From Trematomus loennbergii (Eukaryota; Chordata; Actinopteri; Perciformes; Nototheniidae), in assembly GCA_012861695.1 (NCBI GenBank), contig JAAOOA010000027.1, positions 14,002,643 to 14,066,642 of the forward strand: a DNA stretch of 64,000 nt. Direction: 5' to 3'. This document shows, piece after piece, positions 22,884 through 39,018 of this stretch. The translations under genes were made by a program, and so were the position numbers. Position 1 is the stretch's first letter, and every line of letters starts with the position of its first letter. The notes beneath the pieces are model-generated. The model was not told the DNA's origin. It saw nothing but the letters and a program-made list of their open reading frames with translations, and made no database searches.

Positions 22884-23130
22884 CGGAGTTTTAGCCAACT
22901 GTCGTTAGCTCTTCCTGCTAGCTTAGCCTGCTAACGGGGTTAGGGCGAGTTGTCAGAAAATATGTCCTCTTGCAAAGGAAGTCCAATGTGTTCTGCTGCT
23001 CCGCTGCTGACAGGTGGACCCGGCCTGTGCAGGTTTTAGGGAGGTATCCCGGTGTGGTGTCTGAGTGTCGGTATGCTGCTGCTGAGGATTTTAGCTTCTG
23101 CCAGCCCAGCAGGGTGGAACAATGCCGCAT
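22884..23130 (-). promoter_or_regulatory. gipc1: gipc1 5'UTR exon and GC-rich promoter region
   Basis: A strong donor (ACTCCG|gtaaga on the minus strand) ends an untranslated exon at 22884. The matching acceptor is ttgcag at about 22164-22169, upstream of the coding exon. The 250 bp beyond are more GC-rich than the surrounding DNA. Exact start site unknown. Confidence 0.5.
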
Positions 23131-23223
23131 TCAGGTTCACTCGTAAATCCCCGTTTCTAAGTAAAGGAATTGTTCTTATAACGTGAATACAAGTTGTCAA
23201 GATCAAGAAATAAGCAAGATACA

Positions 23224-23735
23224 CAGAGGTGGGAAAGGTACTCAGATCTTGTACTTGAGTAAAAGTACTAGAGTGTAGGAATACTCTGTTACAAGTAGAA
23301 GTCCTGCACTCAAAAGGTTAATCAAGTAAAAGTACAAAAGTATTAGCATCAAAATATACTTATAGTACCAAAAGTACTCACTATGCAAATTGGTCAATTT
23401 CCCGATATCATATGTTTTGCTTATTATTGTTGATGCATTAATGTGTTATCAAAGCTGTTAAAGGTGCAGCTAGTTTGAATGACTTTGTATACTGCAGGGT
23501 AGCTTGTGAATGTTGCTCCAGGTGTAACAAAAGGTCCTTTTTAATTTGTGTTTATATGTTACATCATTAATCCAAAATAACTAAATGTACAAAATAAATG
23601 TAGTGGAGTAAAAGTACACGATTTACCTCTGAATTGTAGTGGAGTAGAAGCACAAAGTAGCATAACATGGAAATACTCAACATTGTACTTAAGAAGTGTA
23701 CTTGAGTAAATGTACTTAGTAACTTCCCACCTCTG
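23224..23735. mobile_element. hAT-type MITE, 512 bp (cagaggtgggaa termini)
   Basis: Ends are cagaggtgggaaaggtact and agtaacttcccacctctg, inverted to each other. Flanking 8-mers are aagataca (23216-23223) and aagacaca (23736-23743), 7 of 8 identical. The interior is rich in gtacttgagtaaa motifs. Partial relatives occur at about 8805-8895 and 29210-29272. Located between gipc1 and dnajb1. Confidence 0.85.
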
Positions 23736-23743
23736 AAGACACA

Positions 23744-26701
23744 GTATCACAAAAGCTGTCTATGGTATTCTGTAATCAAGAAATATAAACAACAGATCTC
23801 TCATATTTCTTTCTTCCTTTTGAGCAATATTTTCTGGTGTGATATGCATAACTGGCTAGGTTTAGATATGTTCTCACACGTTTTAGTGTTGATTACAAGC
23901 TAAGTGTTTTGCCACTAGAGAACTAGGAATGCAACAGTCTTTTTTGGGTTAAAATTCAATTATGCGAGCTCCATTTTTTGATAAGGCAATTCTCCTCATG
24001 ATGCACAACTTGCCATATTATGTGGTTGTATGCATTTTCTACATGAATAAAAAGATTCAACAAATTAAAGAAATGCCTTTAATTTAACCAGTCTTTTAAT
24101 GAAGGCCGTACCATGTTAGATTTCATATGCATTTTGTGATTCAACAAAATAATGAGGGGGAACATGATGGTACTGAATACATGTAAAAAGAGTCAGTGTA
24201 GTTGTACATCTTGAACACCAGAGGGCAGTGGTACATGACTGCTTTAGTCATAAACTCCAATGTAGCTTATGAAGCTCACATTCTAATGTTGGTTTTGCTG
24301 TAGTTATCTTTGTGAAACACAAGAATAATGTTATCAGATGGGTTTTTATGAAAATATTAAACAATAGAAGATGTTGAGTTTACTCTACAGTAAATGGCTG
24401 AAAAATGGTGCAAGAGGAGTGTTTTTTTTTTTATGGAATCCGAGTTTTCCACAAGACAATGTTGACTAAAACACATTTGGAGCTTAATACTTAAAATCTC
24501 ACCTTTCAGCTAAAAGATGCAAAACATTCTCAATAACTACAACACGTAGGCCATAATTGATTAGATACTTGCCAGTCTTTTTAATGTGGAAATGCAAATC
24601 ATCACAGCATAGGAAGGATCTATCGAAAATGTCTATCTCAATATCAATTCATAAAAGCTTTGTCTTTAAAAATAAAAATATCTTGAATTCCAACCTGAGG
24701 CATTTTAAAAACAACATAAACAGGAGGTAAAACAAGATGATGCTTACACATTTTGTTTGCCTCTAAAAAGTTTGCAAGGAAAAAAAACAGAGATTACACA
24801 TCTCTACATTCATGTTAAACCACATGTAAGAGACGTACAACTCCCACAGGAGCAGGCAACACCTAAATACTGAAGGTGGAAAATAAACAACACTGATTGA
24901 CTAACTTCCACCGTCAGACAGTCCAGGTGAACAGGGCTGAATAATGCAGAGTTTAGTGAATTTCACTACATATTTCCAGAAGCTAAACATCCTGGATCAT
25001 TAAAAGATACGGGATAAAATAATCAAACAAAAATATTTAATGCAGGCCTTTAAACCTTAAGGGTTTGTTTTCACATCTTGTTCTCTGCAATATATAGCCG
25101 GGACAAGACTAATGTGTAACTAACTCACTGGCTGTAGGAGTCAAACATAGCATAGGGAACTAAAATATAATACATACTGTAAATTAAGCATCCTCAAAGG
25201 GAACGAGTGCAGTAAAGCTTTGTCAGTCACACATACTGTTACAGGATATACACATGCTCTCAACATACTTTAGACAGACATATTTTAACTACATATGGAC
25301 ATTTATTTGGCACAAAAAGTCTTCCCACAAATGTTTTATATAAGTAATTAGCTGGATAAACAAGGTATTGTTAAAGTAAACATTAGGGATCCATTTTTTC
25401 CTTCCTAATAGCCGTTTGATACCTTAACTCTGAAATCTGACAACACAAAGAGCCTATCAGTTCTTTTTATCTTAAATGAACATTTATAATGTTTACACAT
25501 TTTTAGGTTGTGCATATTTTTTTATTATACGTTTCTAGAAAGGGAAGTTTGGGGCCCTCTGCTGGAATTTAAACCCACGCAACCGAACTCGTGATAGGCG
25601 GTTGAACATTGATGGATTTTTAAAGTCAGTTTGAGATCGGGCCCTAAAAACTGCCGTTTGCTGTGACAAAGAGTGTAGATAACTAAAACACTAAATTGAC
25701 AAAGAATGTATATTATTTAACGTTAATCAGTTACATCTGGCTAACACTGATCTCCTTCAAAAAGTAATTTTTGGTGCTAATACCGAGGGTCAGATCCAAT
25801 GATTTCACCTCTCAGGATGTATTTTAGCCTTTACTCGATCTTAAGGCAACCAGAACTCATGTCCTGTTGGGTAATGTAGTTCAAATCACATAAAAGCATG
25901 CGTCACTGCACCTGAGGTATTGTTAATCAGCGGGCTCCGTGCTCCTTTAAAAACACTCCAAAAAACTGCTACTGTTACTTTAAAAACACTGAGTGTCCTT
26001 CTTGCAACCATACCTGACATGACAACTTTTTAAGTGTTCTTCATACAGACTTATCCTATATACTTTCCTCTATTTACCGCAAAAAATATTTTAATGCTAG
26101 GCTCAGCTGAAAGAGATGGTGTGAAGATAAAAACTACATTTTACAAAGTGCAATGGAAACAGATTTAGCAAATAAATGATGACGTACATGAATCATGCAA
26201 GTTCAACATCCACTAAAGGGGCTGAGAATAAGCGGCAGATTAAAAGTAATGGCTCCACACAGGCCAGATGTAATACCTCCTCACGTTAATACAGGACACA
26301 AACAGAAATGGGTTATTTCCATCCAGTTTCTATACTGTTTTTCAGCTTTGACTGGTGCTCTAAATGACCTACTGTTGCACCCTTTTCTGAAAAGGTAAAA
26401 TGGTTCCCGGACTGCTCTGCTGCTTATCTCTTTGAACCCATTTTCTCCTAATTGCATAAAGGGGGTGGATGGAACTTGTATTCATTCACGTTTCATTTTG
26501 CAAATTTGTTTTGAAATGTGTGATATATTTTGATGTAAACCTGTTAATCAACCTCCACTGAACGCACACACAAACCCTTATGTAAGCTGCTCGGTCAGTT
26601 TCCAAGTCTTTAGACGCTCATTAGAGCGAACCAAATCTGCCCTGAGCCTCAGATGTCCGGTCAAAAAAGCAGAGGAGTGTGTTGCTGGAAATGTTAACTT
26701 G
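23744..26701. other. gipc1-dnajb1 interval; probable dnajb1 3'UTR
   Basis: Three kb with no plausible ORF. dnajb1 is transcribed into it from the right, so the part next to 26702 is its 3'UTR; minus-strand AATAAA appears near 25300 and 25517 and ATTAAA near 24072. I cannot fix the 3' end. Confidence 0.45.
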
Positions 26702-28565
26702 TTACGGTGGAAGGATCTGCTTGAGTGCATCTCGTGTGCTTTGGCCCAGTTTTTCAGGAAATTTCACCGTAAAGTCCAGGACCATGTCTCCCCTCTTCTC
26801 GGGGCACTTGGATAGAGGGAGCCCTCTCCAGCAATTCGCTTTTTCATCCAGGTTTGACAACGTCTCTGGAGGACACAGTGATGGTCCTTCCATCGAGTGT
26901 AGGGGCGTTGACTGTGCATCCACACAGCGCCTGGAGAAAAACAATGTATCATAATCAACATCTTAATTAGCAAGCAATGTTTGTGCGTATCTCTGAGCCT
27001 TTGATATTTAATACGATCAATGTTCACTTACTTCTCTGAGGGATATCTTTGCAGGATAGATAATATCTGAGCCTTCTCTTCTGAACACCGGGTGGGGTTT
27101 ATCTTTTACTACAAAGACCACATCTGCAGGAATGTTGCTGGGAGTTTCGTCTCCCTCTTTGGGAAAGGTGATCTTCGTCCCCTCCTTCCAGCCGCGCTTT
27201 ATGTCGACTGTTAAAATCTTGTCTTCGTTGCGCATGGTGCAGCCGTCCGGATTCAGTCTCTTGCGGGAAATCTTCATCTTTTTGGTGCAGCCCGAGAAGA
27301 CCTCCTCCAGGCTCACCTTCAGCTCGTGCATGACGGGCGGGTCCTTCTTCTTCTCGTGCGCTCTGCGGGGGCCACCTTGTTGGGATTTAAAGGACCTTTG
27401 GAAGCCACCCATGCCACCCATGCCACCCATGCCACCCATGCCTCCCATTCTTCCCATGCCAAACTGCCCAAAAGGGTCGTCGATGTCCATGTCATCGTGC
27501 CCATTTTGTGGGAAAAAATGATCGAAAGGGCTGCGGCCACCGAAGAACTCAGCGAACATTGCGTGAGGGTCTCCATGGAAGGTGTAGTTGTAGCTTTGAC
27601 CAGTGTGTCCTCCACTAGCAGGTGCACCCTTTAATCCTGAACCAAACATCAGAGGAAATAGAGGTTATGTTAGAAAAAAGATAATGGCCAATATTTCTGA
27701 GTGTGTTTGAGGTCATTTAGAGGCGGTGTCACCGTTACCACGATTCTCTTATAACCACATGAACCACAACAAATGTGTCTATGTTTGAAATCGAAGATTG
27801 GATAGGAATATGTCATAGGACTTTTTAAACTATATTTAAAAATACGAATCTGCTTAAATGAATCCAGTATCAGCCAGGTTCTAGTAGAAAAGTTATTAGT
27901 AAGTCACTTTTGCAACTTAACCAACGAAATTGTATTAAATTAAAAAACAAAAGTTAAAATAATGATTGGACAGTTGGGAAAACAGTTGCAAGAAAGTAAT
28001 GGTAGTAGAGCTACTGTTTGCTGCTAGAAATAAAAACCCATGTATTTGAGCCAGTTAAACCAGTATTATCATTACAGTGGCAGACTGACAGACTGACAGG
28101 CAAGAACTCGTTGTTTCCAGCATGTTCTCCAGCCAAACTTATTGTAGGCCTACAAACAAACACACGCACACAGTCTGGTGACTGAAGCAAGATGCCATAA
28201 GCAGCAATGACCAGTTATCAGGACACATTATGACATCACATACACATAACACATTGATCAAGAGCAAATGCATGCTTTTATGTGGGTTTTAACATCACAA
28301 GTTGTATGAAATCAACTGCAGCATCACTTGCAAGCTGTGTGGTGAGTTCAGTTACCTTCTTCTCAAAGCGATCATAAACGTCCTTTTTCTTGGCATCACT
28401 GAGGACATCATAGGCTTCAGCTATCTCCTTGAATTTGTCTTCTGCTCCAGGAGACTTGTTTTTATCGGGATGAAAGCGTAAGGCCTGTTTTCTGTATGCC
28501 TTTTTTACCTCATCTTCGGTGGCACCTTTGGCTATTCCTAGCACTTTATAGTAATCTTTACCCAT
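26702..28565 (-). CDS. dnajb1: DNAJB1 (HSP40), HSP70 co-chaperone; frame broken by three 1-nt losses
   Basis: Three exons: 28565-28356, 27636-27032 and 26930-26702. The product is the class B J-protein that delivers substrates to HSP70 and stimulates its ATPase, in cytosol and nucleus. Seen: a J domain with HPD at 32-34, a G/F-rich linker with a GGM run, then CTD1 ([19 protein letters not shown]) and CTD2 ending [11 protein letters not shown]. As written, the frame fails three times: near 28364 (DRF then EKK instead of GEEG, so exon 2 opens GAT TAA), near 26847 (CCT GGA TGA, where PG-M is expected) and near 26821 (GEG then shifted out of LPLSKCP). Each is one missing base in a doublet. With the losses discounted, length would be about 348 aa, close to human (340), and every splice phase agrees. 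It is either a local consensus error or a very recently disabled gene. Confidence 0.95.
27404..27452 (-). repeat. In-frame 9-bp repeat coding Gly-Gly-Met in dnajb1
   Basis: On the plus strand, five ccacccatg units with close relatives at either side. In the dnajb1 frame they encode repeated GGM within the G/F linker. The 9-bp unit keeps the reading frame when copy number changes. Confidence 0.85.
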
Positions 28566-28869
28566 GTCAACAACCGGTCACTTCTTCTTTCACTTAAAAA
28601 AAAACATCATGACGCTTGAGTTTCTCTCCAGTGCCAACATCACACCCAGTGGTCCCGACTGAGGGCCAGGTTACAGCTGTCCCTGCTGCGGACACTAGCG
28701 GCTAGCTAACTGTCAAGGTTAGCTTCCCTAGTCACTGTTCGTAGACAACGTCCTACTCTTCACCGAGACGATGTCACTCAACTTATACTACACAAACTTA
28801 ACATTAAATAAAACACCCCTTCAAAACAGCAGCACCCATGTGTTCCCACCGATGTGGAAACTGTGCGAG

Positions 28870-28882
28870 GAAACTTCTGGAA
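28870..28882. promoter_or_regulatory. Three-unit heat-shock element upstream of dnajb1
   Basis: GAAACTTCTGGAA is a perfect array of three alternating nGAAn units (GAA-2-TTC-2-GAA), the binding site of trimeric HSF1. It lies 305 bp upstream of the dnajb1 start codon. A second two-unit site, GAAGTTTC, is at 28989-28996. DNAJB1 is a classic heat-inducible gene, so the placement makes sense. Confidence 0.75.
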
Positions 28883-29216
28883 GAGGCTGGTGCTGCTGCT
28901 GATGATGATGTGTGTCATCATCACTACCGAGTCGAGAGGGTTCACTGCCAGCAACTTCCGGTTTCGCTTGAACCACAACAGAGATCAAGAAGTTTCAGGT
29001 TTGGTCTTTGCATTTAAGTTAATGACACGAAAACACTCACTAGCAACTCTTCAGATTAATACTGGCAGTGTTTGGGGGTCTAGAATATATCCATTACTTT
29101 CTGAATCTGGCATCGGCCCTTTTAGTAATATATTGATTTTGTACGCATGCGCAGGTCATAACGTCGAGCTGCTTTTTTGTTCCATAGGGAAAGGGGTTTA
29201 CAGAAGGAGAAAGTAA

Positions 29217-31620
29217 CTTAAGTTTAACTATTACAATTCTGTAGCTTAAGTAAAGTAACTGAGTACTTTTCCCACCACCTGGGTTATTTATAACCCTTAC
29301 ATTTATGACAAAAAGATAAGGTAAGTACAGTCAGAAATAATGGGATTGACCTTACCCAACCTATATTCAGTTTGTTGGGCACATGGGGCAAAATTATTGA
29401 ATTACAACAGCTCTACAATATTATATGTTATTTATATTCCCTCTGACAAATCCTTATAAGCCCTATCACAAACAACTCTTGCAAGTATGTTAATGACTCA
29501 AACAAGTAATTTGACACTTTTTCCAGTGGCTCTTGGTACACAAGTTGTACAAGTACACCTGAGCAAATATAGATATCAACAAAGCTAAACATAGACATCA
29601 ACAAAGCTTAACACAAATAAACAAACATACAGCATGAACATACATACAACAAACAGTGTGTACTGTCATATATTGTGAATTGTACACACAGGATAGTTGT
29701 ATGTTTGGTTTTGTTCAAGAAGTGGATGGCTGTTCAAATTATGTTGAAATAAATATTGTGGGGCTAATGTTTTAATTAATAGTTATAGGTAGTTCATGAG
29801 TAAACTCTGTTGATGGAAATACAGATCATGCAATCTGCTTACTAAAGGGATTGCACTGTCAGTGTGTATAAATAATGTGTTACTTCAGTGAGGCGGTTTA
29901 GTGTTGCAGGGTTATTGCAGTGATCTTTCTGAGACCGGCGTGGCTAAATTAACTTTGTTTGTGGAAAGTAACTGCCCATGGTTGTCCACTGGATGCACTT
30001 GTTGTAAAATGCTTTGTAGCACCCACCAGAGGGGGCTAGTTAAAATAAGTCATGTCCAGAGTGTCAAGGGTCTGAAATGATTTTCACAGCCTGTTTCCTG
30101 ACTCAGGAAATGTACGCAGGCTGGAATGGGAGGGCAGGTTGGCATCATTTATCTTCTCTGTATTCACAACTACAGATATCCTAAATGTGCATAAGTTGTA
30201 CAATCTGAAGCTTTCTGACACAATTCAAACAAATATAAACCTCAACAAAGTATTAAGTAGTAAAAAAATATCTTTTATGTGGCTTTTTATTTTCTACACT
30301 TGTTGCTGTTACTGAGTCTACCAGCAAATGGGTAGGTTTAATGAAGTTACAGAATACAATTGACAAAATCTCAAAGAAAATTGAGAGATTACACTCTGAG
30401 GATAAACCATTTACATACATTCTTAAAAAATCTTGGATCACATCAAATGTTTTATTGTCAAATCTTCAGTAGGAATAAGAGGCTATTTTGCAGAATGTGA
30501 CAATGTATCTGCAAGAGAATTAAAATGACTGACAGTCTCAGGATAAGTGATCCCATGGAGTCTTATGTCACAGCATTCCTCTGACATCAGATGTTAGTGA
30601 TACCACCTTTACGTCAGCATTCAACATTTGAGGTTTTTTTTATACATTGATGTTTCTGATCATCAGTGAAATACGTATTAGGTTTAGCACAGGGATATTT
30701 CTGATACAAAACTCAAAAACTATCTTGGAATCCAAACAGTGATACCTCTGCTTGCTGCTGGCTTTGACAGCTCCTGCCGGCTATACATAGACCACAGATT
30801 TATGCAGTTGGCTATGTGCGATGATCAGTTGACCCTGTTCTACTAAAGGCATCTTTGATCTTCTCACAATCAGCATTTTCTTCGCCCTCCTCCTACCACA
30901 AACCTCCTTGAAGTATTTTAGAAGCAGTGTTGTTAATAAGCCCACAAACCTTGAACCATGCTGCTTTTGTCAGGGAGAGGTCATAAAGAGAAAAGAATAC
31001 CACCAACACAGGTGGTCCGGGGGAAGGGGGGGAAGTGTTGGCATGTGGAGGTCTTTTATCCCATGGATCAGACTTTTAATGGGGGCCGTCACTGTAACCA
31101 AGCGAGGAGCAGGGCAGAGAGGAGATGTGTCTTAGGTCTAATGAGAGCACATTGGAATCTGTCACTGGGTAGGCTAGTATGTGTCTGTCCAAGGTTACCA
31201 AGCTGGTGTAGAGCAAATCAGGCAACTTATATTTAGCCTTGCAAATGGCGCTCTGTGGATTATGTCTTGGTGCTATCCGGTTTCGTCTTCAGTGCGTTTT
31301 GCAGCGTGAAGGGGGGCTGTGGATCATGAAGAGGCTGCTACTCAGGTGAGGAGCAGGTTCACTTCATGTTCTGAGACCAGCTCTCCTTCCACTTTTTCTA
31401 ATTCCCCCCCCCTGCTCGTTTGCCTCCTCTTTTGAATACATACACTCATTCTAGGGGGCAAAAGTGTTTATGGTCTCACATACTTCTTCTGGAGGTGGAG
31501 GGCTATTCAGAGAGTCCGAAAGGCACCACAGAAGACAAGCTTGAGTTGGGCTGACAGTTGCACTGAGGGGGAGCAGGGAGTTGCTTCTCATACCAGAGGA
31601 CAGCCAGCGTGCTTGGACAT
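29217..31620. other. dnajb1-tecr head-to-head interval
   Basis: Divergent intergenic DNA without a supported coding exon. A partial copy of the cagaggtggg MITE ends at about 29272. The tecr promoter or 5'UTR should be at the right end; a GC-richer stretch lies near 31000-31130. The rest shows nothing I can name. Confidence 0.4.
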
Positions 31621-31669
31621 AACAGAGAATATTTCACAAGCCTACTGACATTTGGGATTTAACAGTAAC

Positions 31670-36809
<5,140 letters not shown>

Positions 36810-37666
36810 AGCCTGCCAGAGAAAACAACAGGTTCTACCCACAACCACCCCTCTCTGATGGGCTAATTTTTGAAGGCCTTTCCATCCACTGGATGTCAGA
36901 AAGTGTCTTCTGAGGTCGGAAGGATTTTGGTCATTTGGACTCCATTTTACTTAATCCAAAAAGGCTGTTATGGTTACTCTGAGTGTTCAAACGGTGAATG
37001 CAGGACTGTGAGAGGCAATAGAAGCCATCCGAGTTAAATGCAACAAAGTCTTAATTTAATGTTGAATGTGATCTTGACAAGAGGATGAAACATTTGTTTT
37101 GCTACTTTGGTAAGTTTTAACATGTTTGATGTGCTGTTTCATTTTATTGTAAGAATAACAACCTGATCAGTGGAGTTCCACAGAGCTAATCTGCATTGTC
37201 AAACTAGTGTGCAGCCTGGAGCTGACAACTTTGTGGCCTCATGCAGAGTTCTGCTGTTTCAAGTGACCTTTACACTAGAGCTATCTGGTCCAGAAAATGT
37301 ATGCCAATTACCACATTTCCACCATGGTTGAAGATACAACTTTATTTCAGTAAAAGGAACAAGTGCATATCTCATTTAGTAAGAAAACTCTGATGACAGA
37401 TGATTATAATGTTCATTAAGAAGTAGTGAAAAGAAAAGTGACTGTCATTAAATTATCTTCATAGTTTAACTTAATATTAAGTTGCTGCACCTTTCTTTTA
37501 TTTTTGAACTGATCTAAAGAGTTTCCAAAATACAAGACTTAAACTTTGTATGGTGGTGCTTTCCAAGATTGGATAAGGTCATTGAAAACACATCCTAAAT
37601 AGTTTACTTTGCAATTCCATTTTCACTGAATGTGCATGACAGAGCGCTGCGCCGACTGAACCTTCA

Positions 37667-37672
37667 AATAAA
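37667..37672 (+). promoter_or_regulatory. tecr: Poly(A) signal AATAAA of tecr
   Basis: AATAAA about 860 bp after the tecr stop codon, the best candidate for its 3' end. The opposite-strand signal for samd1 is only about 230 bp further on. Confidence 0.6.
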
Positions 37673-37898
37673 ATGAGGAACTTTATTTTATTGTATTTGG
37701 TGTCCTGCTGCATTGTTTGTGTGAGGAGAGTATTCAGTTTTGAGCACAACTTTTATCTAAAGTTTGTCTACAATATTTGAGTGTGCCCTTACACAGTCTG
37801 AGGGCAACTCTGACCTACTGTAGCCATATATTTATGCATATTGTTGATATGAGGAGTGTCATAAATAAGAAAATAACTGACTAAACAGAGAGACAAGC

Positions 37899-37904
37899 TT
37901 TATT
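37899..37904 (-). promoter_or_regulatory. samd1: Poly(A) signal of samd1
   Basis: TTTATT on the plus strand reads AATAAA on the minus strand, 1.1 kb beyond the samd1 stop. The 37905-39018 interval would be the samd1 3'UTR; no coding exon is seen there. Confidence 0.5.
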
Positions 37905-39018
37905 CGTGAATCTGGAAGAAGCGTTTCGTTACAGATAAAAATGGGACAAAAACACATCGGACATGTGGACTACAGCTTATGGAATGTTACAATTCAAGAG
38001 GCTAGCTTACATACAAAAGAGACACTGGACAATTTATGAATGGATGATAATTAAAAATATTGCATTGATCAAGATACCTGCTCTGTAAACAGGCACGAAG
38101 CAGCTGTATTTCATTTCAAATAATATATTCAGTATAACAATAACATCTCCCGAAGTGTATTATTTATTTTGCTTATGTATGTAAGCAAACTCCATTAGGC
38201 CCCGCATTTCTCTGGTCTGCAATTGTTCCCCAAAATGTTAATAGTTGGACCACAGTCAGATCTGAATAAGATAAAAAATAGATGAAAACAAACAAACATA
38301 TTGCCTTCCCAGCAGGTAGTGGTATATCAATTGGTTACACATGACATAGTCCAACATCAGCAGCTGTTGGTAGCATGATGAGTCAGGAATCAGACTTGTG
38401 ATGCAGATATGGATAGTCTGACTTCCCCAGCACAAACGGATTTGAAGGAAATCTCACAACAGATGTGCTCTATGTGTATCTGTGTGACTTCAAAGAGCTT
38501 CCGGACTCATAGAAGGCATCATAACAGATCGAGCAGGAAATCAGGTTTAGAATCAGATAGAAACCGACAGTTTTGTGTGAACCAAAAGCTGTAACGCTTT
38601 GCTGGCAGCACGGTGCAGTGCAGCATGTCTGTGGGTACATTAACCTATAGGTGGTCCACTTGGTGCACGTCTCAGTCCGCCTCAATGGCTGCATTATCCA
38701 TCTTTTGCAGAAAAATTCATTGCTCTTCCAAAGATGACTCTAAACGTACCGGTCCATTCCCTTGACGATGCAATTCAACTGCACGGTTGAAATGAAAACC
38801 ATTTGAAAACTAAAACGGCATAATGAGAGGTAGAATGACTGTTTTACAGTTTATGATCATTCACAGTGAAAGATCATTCCACCGCAGGCCGCCCCCCCCC
38901 CCACTCACCCTTTACATATTCAGTATATGAAGGTGGGTGGTAGTATATAGATGGGAGAGGGCACTGCATGAATGTTTGGGTCGATGCAGCATTGTCTGTT
39001 TGTTATGTGCATCCCACT

